Shown in pieces: positions 24,777-35,990 of a stretch of 64,000 nt of DNA. Made by a program: the position numbers and the translations under genes. Position 1 is the first letter of the stretch; each line of letters begins with the position of its first letter. The notes under the pieces were generated by a model. That model had not been told where the DNA came from and searched no databases. It saw only the letters and a list, made by a program, of their open reading frames with translations. Source of the stretch: Acholoe squamosa (Eukaryota; Annelida; Polychaeta; Phyllodocida; Polynoidae); assembly GCA_949317995.1 (NCBI GenBank), contig OX439038.1, forward strand, positions 73,480,659-73,544,658, written 5' to 3'.

Positions 24777-27017
24777 TCAAATGGAACACTGTCATATTTT
24801 CACTTTATAGCTATGTGCATGTGTGGGAGGTCATTATTGTGCATAAGGGAATTTTTCCTTATGGGAAAGCGTGGGATTGGCAAAAGTAGAGAAACGCAAA
24901 AGGATACTCAACATCACTCAATAACATAGGGATAATTCACGTTTGTCCAGTTGCCTGAGCATTGTAAGTAAATTAAACAATTACCTGTTGTTAGTAATAT
25001 AGTGCATACATATGTCAATTAGAGTGTAAAACATACTTAATGGCTTGGGCATGCAACTCGTGGTGTGTGATTTCCATTGGGTTCTAAGATGTTTTACATG
25101 GGTCAAGTTTCGGGAAATATGTAAGAGGCCAGTATTTCAGAGGTTAAAAGGATGGACTAACATTGCTGATTACCTCTGGAGTAAATGGACTAATTGATCA
25201 GGTCAGATGAACCATTATCTACTATGAAGAGGTCACTTGGTGGCTGGGGAGCGTGCTTAATGGACTGAAAGTCTGGTGGTCACCGCTTAGAGCAGAAATA
25301 AAAAAGCCTGCTCATCCAAGCCCCATTGAGTCTTTTTCATGCATGCTCAAATTGGGCTACACCAAGGTAATGCCCATGCCTTTTAGAAATATTCTCTTGG
25401 TTTTATCTCTGATGGTTCTGTGTGCGGTTGGGAGTCAGCTGCCACTGACATACCTTACAATGCATCATGAACAACAGAGTAATGTTACGACCATCAGATA
25501 GAAATAGTTTTAAAATGAATATTTAGAGAGGGTTAGGGATGGTTTGCAGTCATTCTTGACCTTTTTTCCTAGGCCTTCTAAGACTTTCTTTATTTAGATT
25601 GGTCAAAGGCATTCTCCTGTTCCCCATCCCCACAATGGTTATTTGCTTTATGTAAGTGTGTAGCTATACCATAATTCTTATCTATGCAAATTGGTTGGAT
25701 ACAGTACGTCATATAATATACATTTTAACTGTGACAAACTATGCTAATGAAAAGCTTCTTCACAATATCTTGCAGCTTCTTGCTTGTCTCCTTTATCTTC
25801 TAACTCACCAGAAGAGCTCACATATTTATATCTTATTACCAGATTCCAGAAATCATATTGAACTAGGCCATTCCACTTAAATCCATTATACCCACGGTCA
25901 ACTAATTTACCAAATGCCATATAGGGTTTTATGGCTCAGTCGCATGGATAAAGCCAAGTGGAGTACCGGTTATATGCCCATAGGCTAGTAGGCTTCTTTC
26001 AACAGAATTTATACTAGATTTATATGACAGGGGCCAAGTGGTTTTAAACCCATAGTCCACTTAGCTTCTGTTGCACAACTGAGCTGTACAGACACTTTCT
26101 AAAATCTGGCGACAGAGGCCTTGTGGACTGTGGGTAGTATGAAAGCAGTTTCATGTAACAGAGAGAAGGTGGCAGTAGAAACAGAAACAGGCAGTTTGAT
26201 TGCATTGGGAATCATGATCTTCTAAGGTGATTATGAAAGTAGCATTCTCGACATTCATTGATGATAGCAATCATGGAAATGACACTCGTGGCTTGAATCC
26301 GGCCGGCAGAGTGTTGCATTATATTCTGCACAGGCCAACACATTATGATAAATGATAGAGTCTGGTTGTATTCCCTGGTTTACACTGCCACAAAACAACA
26401 ACAACTGTCCTACATTTGGCTAAGTGGCTTCCAGACATCAATTGATACCCAGAGCTAATGGAGTACAGCGGAAGGCGTGGGTGAATGACACTACCAGCAT
26501 ATACGCGCCCACATGCTGGTTGAGTGAACTTCAAGTCAGCATTTCTCAGCAAAGTAAACTAGCATTATAATTATAAGAATGCGTCCTGGTTGAACTTCAA
26601 ACATACAAGTAAGCATATCTTATCATGACCATCAACTTCGAAATATCAAGTAATCTATTGCTTTTCCATATTGCTTTTTATAATTATAGTGATGTATTTT
26701 TCTCAGATCTGCAATCAGTATTTCAAGACATGTAATACCCACTGGTAATTATACATATAAAGACCAAAATTAAACACACTCCAATGAGATTGCCTTCAAT
26801 TGAATTTCCGGCACCATAAGGTGATAAAGAACACAATTATGTTAAGGCAACCTTTCTCAAACTATTACACTTACATGTATTCCCTGAGTCTAGAGCTGAG
26901 AGAGTAAAATGGTGGCCAGTTAGGACACAACCATGCAAGCCCTTTTTTGGAGTTGCTTGCCACGTAGCGGCCAGGAGCGCAGCGACCGTAGCAACTTCAT
27001 TATGTTTTCGGTTTGTC

Positions 27018-27090
27018 AGTGACGTTATGGTCACCTTGTGACGCAATTTGTGACGTCATACGTCAGCCGTGATGTCACACATCGGCCACA
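27018..27090. promoter_or_regulatory. Cluster of CRE-like TGACGT sites
   Basis: Within about 70 bases there are TGACGTTA, TGACGCAA, a full TGACGTCA, TACGTCAG and TGATGTCAC. These match the CREB/ATF recognition family. A GC-richer patch with GCGCAGCGACC lies just left. The region could be an enhancer or promoter, but no exon was recognised beside it and the cluster could be chance enrichment in a repeat. Confidence 0.35.
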
Positions 27091-27775
27091 GAGTGGCAAC
27101 TCCTATCCGTGGTCCTTGCCACATTTTTCTTGTTTACTCCGTCATCGATTAAAACGAGCTAAGGTGCAAAAAACACACTAATTGATAAATCCACGTGAGG
27201 GATTGGTCCTCTCCCCAGTGACTTGTTATAATGAATGGGTCACCACTGATAGTCACCATTTTGAGAGGTTGCTGCTCACCGGAATCCCATCATGCTCATC
27301 TCAGGAGGGCATTCCCTAGCATGCTACGACTGGCACACTTCAGGTTGTATATAGTGGGAGCCCTCACAGTAGTGCTATAACAAACCCAAGTTGGTGGTTA
27401 CTAATGCTTCCACTGCTACGGCTTGACAAACGGTGTTCGAGGAACCTGTATCATACACTCTCTCTTGATTTATAGTTTATTTTTTAAAGAATGATATGCA
27501 GTCACGAAAACAACCTAAATCAGATTAAATCTGCTGCAGTTTTCACGTTTTCAGACTTTATTCCCCTATGAAGATAACACACTTTTCCTATACCTAGGTA
27601 AAATAATACCAATCCATTGTCAGCCATTGGCCAATATTTCTTCACATTTACCTTTTCTTATTGCATTTAGATAGTTAAAGGTTAATGGAGATAGCCAGTT
27701 CAATCTTCACAGCATTAATCATTTGATATTGATTATTTTACTTTGATGGTCACATATATAATTTTGAAGCATATA

Positions 27776-29384
27776 CACTGCAAAAATGGTGTTTAGATCC
27801 TAAACACAATTCTAAACATATTCTTGCAACGTTTTTGTAATCACATTAATTTCCTAAACATGTTTAGCCAAACAATGTGCTTAGCTCAAGTGTTTAGAAA
27901 TGTAGGTGTTTAGGTTAAAACTTTGTGTTTAGATATATGAATTTTTGTGTTTAGGTGTTTATGAATTTTTGTGTTTAGATCTTTAAATGATTTGATGGAG
28001 AGTTAAGGTTTGCAGACATATATGCATTAACCCCTAGGTGCCCAAGCGCGCTTTAAAGCGCGGTTTTGTGCTTAAATGCATGTACATTGAAGGAAATTAT
28101 CATTCACAAACTTCTACTGGTCCAATCTGCAAAGTTAGACCCTCTTTAGAATGGCCATGACTCCCCAGTTACGATACAACCATCTAATTTGCTCTATCTC
28201 CATTATATCAGGCACAGGAAGTCAAAACTTGAAAATAAGCTGTCATTTTATGTGATTAACTAGAGGGCAACCCTCCAGGAGCTAATATGTGATATGGTAC
28301 CAAAATGATGCTGTATTATATACACCAAAGTTCTTATGCCCCAATTAGATTTTACAAGCACTGTTCATATCTATAAAGACAATCCATGCATTGATTACTA
28401 CTAACACAGTATCCTTCCTGAGTGGCTGTACACATGCAGGCATTCTCAGCTTTGAATGTTCTGTAGGGCTCAAGATTGCAGGAATATGGACATAGATATA
28501 GCCCACGAGAGACCAAATTCCAACAAATGACAACAAAAGGAATGTTTCAGTAACTATGGTTACCAGACCTGACCAGAAATGTCACGTCCTTGACTTAAAG
28601 TCTTCATTGAGTTATAAGTAGTCAGAAAATATAATGCTGAGCCCATATCAAAAGAGAAGGTCAGAATAACACATGGTCTTATCAACAAATTGATATAATT
28701 GTGAAATAATGTAAAATCTTCAAATAATTCTGGGCACAAAAAGGTTAAACACAGAGATATATTTTGTTTGTTTTCTCATTTACTGGGGGGGGGGACATCA
28801 GCAGGTATTTACTTGTCAAAGTCTCCAAAGATGTCAGCCACAGCTATATACGTGTACATATATTACACACTGCATCAGAATGAGAGACTTGAGAAAGTAC
28901 AACAGCTTGGCGGGAAGGACATTGCCTTATCTATTCCAGAATAACATCAAATAGGTGTCAGTCATGGAGTTTATTGATCATTTTATGGTAATGATGGTGG
29001 CATGAGGTGAATCTAGTCAATTTTCTATTGCCCTTTCTTTTCACATGACATTCTATGAAATGAAACCATGATAAACATGGGATTTGGGGACATTTGTAAC
29101 AACATTTGATTATAACTGTGTGCAGATAGTCCAGTGCTGCTACCTGGTGTGGATTCAACATCCAAGTATCTAAACATATTGATGTTTAAATCTAAACACC
29201 TATTATTCAACTGTCTCAACTCTAAACATCTAAACATGTTTAGCATAAATGTTTATGTAGTTAGAATAAAAGTGTTCTTTTCCTAAATGTGTAGTCGATG
29301 AGACACCTAACTGACCTATATGTTTAGGTTTTAAACATGTTTAGACCTAAACATGTTTAAAATCTAAACACCATTTTTGCAGTG
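27776..29384. mobile_element. 1.6-kb inverted-repeat element, TA target site, TAAACATGTTTAG sub-repeats
   Basis: Left CACTGCAAAAATGGTGTTTA and right TAAACACCATTTTTGCAGTG are perfect inverted copies, and TA flanks each end (27774-27775, 29385-29386). The ends are followed inward by repeated AAACATGTTTAG-type words. The TA duplication fits Tc1/mariner-like transposition, but no transposase frame exists. The longest internal frame is about 73 residues and unrelated, so the element is non-autonomous. A perfect 16-bp palindrome of CGCGCTTTAAAGCGCG type lies at 28047-28062. Confidence 0.8.
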
Positions 29385-29640
29385 TAACCTAAAGATATCT
29401 AATAATAATTTTACGTCATTTGATATCATTATCATACTGTGCAATGTTGTTATACCTTCTGATGTGACTCAAAATAAGAAATGGTTAATTGGATCTTTTA
29501 CTTGATCTTTAGATCTCTTGGCCTTAAGCATTTTAATTGGGAAATAGAATCCTATAGATACACTCTGTACAGATTCTCAAATTGAACTTGTCCTTGTACC
29601 TTTACCCATCTCTTATGCTATATTAATCTTCAACTGCAAT

Positions 29641-30699
29641 CAAGATGTGAACAATTACTTTCAAAATTGTGAAATTTGCAAGTAAAAGAAATGTATGCAA
29701 TTATAATGTGAGGCAAGATCGTAATTTGGAGTTTGTAGACGAAGTATAAGAACATGAGTTAAACAAGTGTTTATATGATAACAGGAGATAATATGTCGAT
29801 GGAGCAGGAGAATAGAACAGAATAGGTTGAGAAACAGCTTTTGCTGAAAATTAGCATAGAATGAGCGGTGTTTCTGCACCCTTTGGTACCACAAAGTGTC
29901 AGTTTGACTTGAAAGCATTCACTGTCTAAACGATGGCAACCAATGCTCTGCACATTCAGAGGGCAGAATATTGCTCATGTGACTTACACAAAATCTCATA
30001 AGGAGGCCCTACCACCACTATTATGAGGAGAGATTGAAACTTATGAATCATTGTTTCCTAACTGTGTTTTAGGATATTGTGTTGATTTTATCAGTGGGGA
30101 GCACAGATATGTGTAGCCCTGTAGTGGGATGTTTTGGTGTGGTTTCAAGTTCAGTGTCTCATTGGGCATGGTCCGATAGATCTATTCTGCGCATGTAGGG
30201 CGGTGGATAGTCCTAAAGTAATTATTGGGAACACAGAGAGTGATTCTTTATTTTTTTTATGAAAAAATCAATGATTAATCAAATCACTAAATGGTTCCAA
30301 AATATCTGTTTGTAGAGTTTAGAGATTTGTCATAGTTGGGCTGCATAATTATATCAATTGCAGTTTAGAAAGCCTTCTCCCCATTAAATTTTGTTGGATA
30401 TTGGAGAAAACCCCCAGGTTACTCATAGGCCCTGGGTTGGAAACCTTCACAGAATATTTTAACAGCTTTTGCTCCGTCTGCACTAATATCTTCGCATTAG
30501 TGAACCTGAATGGTACCATTCAGGTGTGAAAAGTATTAAAAATAACAGGGTGCTGTGAATAATCGTGTGGCCACAAGGAGCACAATCTCAATTTCAAAAC
30601 TGATGGTTTCTTTATTAGGTCCTCATGAAATGACATGTCACAGAGACCACCTCACAATAAACCTGAAAACTTGGATACATTCACATTGACATCTGTTTA
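29641..30699. other. Junction between the two large duplicates, no gene recognised
   Basis: Similarity to the duplicates fades here on both sides. The sequence is AT-rich with short frames only. The exact breakpoint could not be fixed by eye. Confidence 0.4.
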
Positions 30700-33382
30700 A
30701 CATTCCTGTGTAGCTTACACATACAATGAAGAAGGAAAGAGGCTCAAATAAAAATGAGAAAAGACACAGAGAATGCCATTTCCATGAGAATTTGAGTATC
30801 ACAAGGATTCTAGATATCGGTTTTTTATTGCCCCCCATCTACACACCTTACATGGATGGTTCAAAGTGTTTCATTTGACATTTTTGATATTCGTTACACT
30901 GAATAAGCCGACTAATCCTTCTCAACTCCTCCTCTATAGGCCACAGGGTGAGGCACCAAATTATGAAGTTTCATTCCAATGAGAGGGGTACTACACAATT
31001 TTTGTGGATTTGCAAAGGGAATGACCCTAGTAATCATATACCAAAAGTTCTCCACTGACATTCCTGCAGTTTTTGCGTAGGTCAAGGTCAAAGTTCAGGA
31101 ATTTCCCTCTATATTCCTATATAAAGCTGTTTAACCCAGGAATTGATTGCATGTTCTCTCTGAACTAAGTTAAAGGGCTAACATTTTATGGTTTTGTTTG
31201 GGCCAGACAATCATGCTGATTCCAAATATACTTTGTATATTAGTCTGAGTATGCTGGAAGTGGCAAAAACTTGGTGTTCAAAAATAGAAATAATATTGAA
31301 AAATATGTGAAAATATAAAAAATCTGTAAAACATGAAATTAGCCTCTATCAATGCACAAAACACATAATTCAGCTAGCTGGTGGGTGAGGAGCATAATAA
31401 GTATGAAATAATTATGTAATTAAGCCTTGACCTACTTAATTAGGTCAAAGGTCACGGAAACCATATACGTCATATCTCTGGTTCTAAGAGGCCTTTCTAC
31501 ACACTTTTAAGTTCTAAATAGGGGTTTCTCACATATGTAAGGGGTTATGGCCTTACGGACCTGGGGGTTTGGGTCTTACGATTCGGAAAGAAAGAGTAAG
31601 ACGGTGTTTCAAGTGTATGCCAACGGTTAGATTTATTACTAATGCACACTCACGGCTACCCGATAGTATAGAAGGGGCAGCTAATAATGACTAATGGTGG
31701 TCTACATTCTTCGGAGGCCAGAAGGGCCTCTGACGTAGCGGCTAAGCCCTGGGCTTTATATAAGGACCCAGGTGTTCGTCGTCAGATGTCCCCACAGACC
31801 CGGATTGGTGCTGCCACCTATCCGGAACCTGAGGAACGTCCGACGACTCGACTCACCCGCCACGTCAGACGGTACCCAACTCTATGGTTAAACAATACAT
31901 ACCTCTACACCACTCCCCCAGACATTTAGGAGGGTGTTATAGTTATAGTAATATTACTAGGATAACATTTCCATATGTCTAAACCATTAGTAATAGAGGT
32001 ACAACCATAGATATAACATTAACACCAAGTTAAATATGATTCGAATGTCATATACATATATTTGATAGTGTATATAGTTACATAATAAATAAATTGGATG
32101 TTGTAATATGATACGAATTACTTGAATGAATAACAGTTGTATGTATCAAAACTGTTAAATAGCTTATTATACCTTTAGGATAACATATCATGTTTACGGT
32201 ATAAGTAATAGGACAAGTATCATAATTCGTATACATGTGATAGTAACAGTTATGTGTAACGGAACTGTTAATATTAAATAAATCACATAATAACATCCGT
32301 ATGCGTTTGTAGTTATTAATAACACATTTGATTATATAGTCTTGAAAAAGACTTTAAAAGTAACTACACTATCTAATGACATATAATCATGTATCATCAT
32401 AACATGATATAACCATATGAATCCGTTAAGGATTCCGTGAGTAGTACGAGTAGAACCATTTGTATTATACACTTGAAAGAAAAAAAATCATGGTGTAGTA
32501 ATGAATATGATAATATATATGATATCACCGTGTACCAAATAACCTCTATAACACCAGATTAATATATTTATGATACAATATGTCTCGCAGGACAGTAATA
32601 TGTACGTTCTGGTGTAGTTTACCGGATCTTATATTATTAATATGAACAGCAATTTGAGATCCGTACTAATAGATATGTATATACCCGTATCACAATATAT
32701 AGTAAGTCATGACCATAGTGTGAATATGCACATACAAATAACAAATAGATATGTGACATTATGTACAATATAAAAAAAATGGTAGATGCTGCTGGAGTCT
32801 TCTGCTGTAGTTTTCCGGATACTAGAAGGTAAGTGTGGTCAGCTAACCACGGGATGGACGTGCTAAAGTCTATGATTCCTGGTTATTAAAGTGAACACGG
32901 TAGATGAATTTGGGGCAGCTACCCACAATCCTCTGGAAGTGCTATAGTTCATAAGTATATCCGAATGGTGTAGAGTAGAAGTAGAGTGTAGATCCGGTTT
33001 TGTCAACAGTGTAGAATCGTAATCTATTTAAGTATTGTTGACATAAGTAAAAAGTCCAATATAGGCTGGTCCGGAAGTAGTAGTAACATGTAGTATAAGT
33101 CCATTCGGGAGTATAGGTGAAATGTAGAGGTAAATCGTAAAGTCCATCCTAGTATAGTGGTTAGCACAGATAGCAGCAGAAGTCTGGAACCGGCATCCGG
33201 ATACGTCTGACAGCAGCAAGTCTACTATCGGATTGTTTGTAAGTGTAGTTCTGAATCCGAATAGGCTATTCAGGGTATAATAAGAATTATACGGCCTGAA
33301 TCATACAATAATGCTGGTCATAAAAGGAACCCGGAACACAAAGAACAGGTGTTCATATACTAATAAAAGACATTCGCAGACC

Positions 33383-33602
33383 TGTAGGGTCAGCGGAAAA
33401 TGTCATGGAGAAACCGGGACTCGAACCCGGGACCCTCCAACTTCGAAGCGGAAGCTCTACCCCTGAGCTACTTCCCATGGCCTGACATTCTCTACCTTCC
33501 AACTACCCTGGATCGGTATGGTATACATAGGGGGAGTGACACAATCAAGTGAACAGTCCCTCTGAAGGCTCTGCGCACCCGACGGGGGAATGAACCCCTA
33601 CA
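33383..33602 (-). repeat. 220-bp LTR of the TRIM-like unit (3' copy on minus strand)
   Basis: Nearly identical to 33849-34069 across its length. Differences include GGGTCAGCGG versus TGGTCAGCGG at one end and single bases in the tRNA-like part. It starts TGTAGGG and ends CCCTACA on the plus strand. Confidence 0.85.
33407..33477 (-). tRNA. tRNA-like gene in LTR, copy 1
   Basis: Same 71-base sequence as the copy in the other LTR, with an intact D arm (GCTC/GAGC), A-box and B-box. The first acceptor base is T instead of G, so that pair is lost. Each copy thus has a small defect the other lacks. Confidence 0.55.
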
Positions 33603-33610
33603 CTCCTCCC
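33603..33610 (-). other. Polypurine tract of the TRIM-like unit
   Basis: Minus strand GGGAGGAG lies directly before the TGTAGGGG start of the second LTR, the position required for plus-strand priming. Confidence 0.6.
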
Positions 33611-33833
33611 AACCAGCTTCAACCGTATCCCGCCAGAACCGGTCCTCCAGTCCAGTCTGAACGGTACCAGTACTCGGTCACACACAGCCTTACGCAGCTC
33701 CTGTTCCCAGGTGCGACTGTGGGTGCCACCTGTTTCCAAGTCTCCCAGCACTAGCAAGTTGAAGTGCTTGTCTATACCATACCGGCCCAGGTACCGAGCT
33801 CTCTAAAGATCCTCCTTGCGAGGCAGGACCACT

Positions 33834-33847
33834 CGGTTTCTCCACCA
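33834..33847 (-). other. Primer-binding site matching the LTR-encoded tRNA
   Basis: Plus strand reads CGGTTTCTCCACCA, identical to the 3' end of the tRNA-like sequence plus discriminator A and CCA. On the minus strand it is the complementary TGGTGGAGAAACCG, one base inside the LTR, where a minus-strand primer site is expected. Confidence 0.75.
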
Positions 33848-33848
33848 C

Positions 33849-34069
33849 TGTAGTGGTCAGCGGAAAATGTCATGGAGAAACCGGGACTCGAACCCGGGAC
33901 CCTCCAACTTCGAAGCGGAAGCTTTACCCCTGAGCTACTTCCCCTGGCCTGACATTCTCTACCTTCCAACTACCCTGGATCGGTATGGTATACATAGGGG
34001 GAGTGACACAATCAAGTGAACAGTCCCTCTGAAGGCTCTGCGCACCCGACGGGGGAATGAACCCCTACA
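33849..34069 (-). repeat. 221-bp LTR of the TRIM-like unit (5' copy on minus strand)
   Basis: Starts TGTAGTGGTCAGCGG and ends GAACCCCTACA on the plus strand. Its outer end is also the outer end of the 2.5-kb insertion and is followed by the CATA duplication. Confidence 0.85.
33874..33944 (-). tRNA. tRNA-like gene in LTR, copy 2 (CGA in anticodon loop)
   Basis: Minus strand, 71 bases. Acceptor arm GGGGAAG pairs fully with TTTCTCC (two G-U). A-box TAGCTCAGGGG and B-box GGGTTCGAGTCCC are intact, and the T arm CCGGG/CCCGG is perfect. The D arm has one mismatch (GCTC/AAGC). The loop TTCGAAG would present CGA, but the anticodon stem has one mismatch and the variable loop is only 5 bases, unlike a standard tRNA-Ser. 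The CCA end is not encoded here. It is best read as an RNA polymerase III-competent tRNA-like sequence, not a proven decoding tRNA. Confidence 0.6.
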
Positions 34070-35990
34070 CATAGAAGAATTGATTGGAGTAGGTTTTAAA
34101 CTCATAGGATGTATTGTTTTGTGCATAAATCAGAAATCATCATTGATTGTCTATGCGAATGCAGATTTATGAGGGGAAGTATTAGCCACATATTTTCTGA
34201 AGTAATACTTGATCCCCTGCCCTAATGAAACAGTAAGTGTGTAACTAGTGTTATGAAGAAAGATATTTTAATTGACATTTACAGTTGATTAGGTAAGAGT
34301 GGCAACTCTTCTTTGATCAAATTTTCAAGAGATGTGTCTGTAATTGTCCTGCCTCTAGTTCTAAATTTAACTGCAATTGGTTGATAGGCCCTACTGGTAG
34401 GCTAGCTAATAAGATTAGTTGGATTTATTTGTAAATAATCACAAAAATGATATAATAAAGTTACACAGGATCCAGGTGCAAACTGATAACTTTTTGTATT
34501 GTATTTACACATCCTTGGATGGCCTTCATATCTGCAGAGGCAGTAAGAAAAGGCACACATATGGGGCAGCCAATGCAAATTTCTATGGGCTTTTACTCTT
34601 ATCAAAGTAAATGTACAATCTGGCCAGTTCCCAATTCTGGAAGGGCTTAAAATTAGTGTAGGGTAACACCAAGCATATAAGCAGTGGTTTATAAACCATT
34701 TCAGAGACCTACCGTGGCTTATAGAGTCTGCCTAAAGTATAGTTGCGGCTTACACATGGGGTTTTGTGTATAAAGAAGATGGTTAATGTCAGGGTGTGGC
34801 TGATATATGTGGGAGCAGTTAATACACAGGGTTTTATGGTAGGGTGTGGTAAATAGGTGTCTAGGTCTAGGGAACATTTGCCCAGCCCTTTGAAAAAAAG
34901 AAGAAATAGAATGTGTTACATACTATAGGACGGTCTTGTATAAGGCAGACCTCACAGATAAGGCACACGCTTAGTTGATAGAGATCCTATAGGGCACATT
35001 CTAGCCTTGATTTTCAGCAGTTATACTATAGGCATAATCTGTAATTCTACTCTGCCCGTAGACTCTGAGCATGATACTTTTTATTAAAGAAAGTATTCCA
35101 TCCATTCACCACAAAATGTTTAGGTGCAACTGATACCGATCCTATCAGACGCAAGATCAAGCAATGGCAATGCAGAAAAAGTGTCCCGCTTGTCAGGAAT
35201 ACGAAACATCTTCAAGATTCTTGAGTTCGGAAAGAAGCTGTAAGCCACAATATGCCTCATTCATTGGGTGCACCTTAAAGGCAGATCTGTACAAAAATGT
35301 ACTAAACCTTCAGTTTTCAAGCCCTAGTTGCTGCTTTTAGCTTCTCCTGAAGTGGGTGCACCTTGAATGTGGGAGCTGAGATGTGATCCAGGAATTGTTG
35401 GGGGAAGGTTTTGCAGTCTAAGGTGCTAAGGGGTTCTTGAACATTAGTGCCCAAGATAGTAAGGATTGCTCCTTTGTGAAATAATTTACACCTCCCATCA
35501 AACCTCACTTATCATTAGTAATAGCACAAGTCTTGCAGGGGCTGGGAATTGGTTACTACCATATTATTCTGTGTAAATCCCTAATGTAAAGTGACAGCAA
35601 GCATTCAGGAGAATCCTATCAGCTACAGTAGGAATCTGATTTGCCTATAAGTCATGGTTCACATATGGGGTTTTAGGCAAAATGCATGATAAAAGCTATA
35701 ACAGTAAAATGTTTTTTATGACTTTTGACCTAATTGAAGATGTCATAGTCTATCTAACTAATTACTGCAACCTTGTTCAGACACTGAACATGTAAGCCTC
35801 CTACCCAAATACAAATTGTTTCAATAGGCAGGTGATCCAGTATTACTTCAGACAATATGGGGCTAATACTTCCCCTCGTAAATCTGCATTCAAATAGACA
35901 ATCAATGCTGATTTCTGATTTATGCACAAAACAATGCATCCTATGAGTTTAAAACCTACTCCAATCAATTCCCCTATGTGAGAAACCCCT

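Larger units (their letters stand above)
19500..29640 (+). repeat. Large direct duplication, copy A
   Basis: Blocks in this stretch recur in the same order and orientation in copy B. Pairs include 19550/30755 (CACAGAGAATGC), 19660/30885 (GATATTCGTTACA), 19780/37358 (GCCAGTAATC), 20990/37980 (ATCATGCCACTA), 22820/38546, 22935/38652 (CTGGTGTTTGTACATTTTTA), 23280/38939 (AGTGACAGTAGCTAGACAGT), 24225/40400 (CAGCCAACCTAGT), 24320/40475, 25230/42646, 26085/43220 (AAAATCTGGCGACAGAGG), 26640/45284, 26890/45725 and 29595/46435. The copies have diverged by many substitutions and small indels. No frame is conserved between them, so the block looks non-coding, perhaps intronic. Copy A has its own insertions (21235-22815, 24658-24776, 27776-29384). 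Confidence 0.85.
31536..34069. mobile_element. 2.5-kb insertion nested in the left arm of the 6-kb element
   Basis: The uninterrupted right arm, read inversely, has TCTCACATAGGGGAATTGATT. In the left arm TCTCACATA is followed by foreign DNA beginning TGTAAGGGGTT and ending CCCCTACA, after which CATAGAAGAATTGATT resumes. CATA is therefore a 4-bp target duplication (31532-31535, 34070-34073) and the ends are TG...CA, as made by retroviral-type integrases. Near the left end are a TTTATATAAGG TATA-like box (about 31755-31765) and an unrecognised 80-residue frame (31687-31929). The centre, about 31930-33380, is AT-rich and non-coding. The right 687 bases are the TRIM-like unit described separately. 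The outer ends share only TGTA(A)GGGGTT as an inverted word, so this is not a simple two-LTR element. Confidence 0.75.
33383..34069 (-). mobile_element. TRIM-like unit: two 220-bp LTRs carrying a tRNA-like gene, with PBS for the same tRNA
   Basis: On the minus strand the order is LTR (34069 to 33849), one base, a primer-binding site TGGTGGAGAAACCG (33847-33834), a 246-base interior with no coding frame, a purine tract GGGAGGAG (33610-33603), and a second LTR (33602 to 33383). Both LTRs begin TGTAGGGGTTCATTC and end in CTACA. This is the layout of a terminal-repeat retrotransposon in miniature, which lacks gag and pol and is copied in trans. The primer site is the exact complement of the 3' end of the tRNA-like sequence in its own LTRs (CGGTTTCTCC plus A) extended by CCA. 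Plant Cassandra elements similarly carry a 5S RNA gene in their LTRs. The unit's left edge does not have the same flanking duplication as its right edge, so it may have entered as part of the larger insertion. Confidence 0.75.

Noticed and set aside
25253..25501. 82-residue ORF with a hydrophobic segment and signal-like N-terminus
   Set aside because: The collinear copy B sequence (about 42670-42920) has indels and stops that break the frame, so it is not conserved as protein.
33407..33944. Two ordinary host tRNA genes
   Set aside because: Both sit inside identical 220-bp terminal repeats, have arm mismatches and a Ser-type anticodon without a long variable arm. An element-borne tRNA-like sequence fits better.
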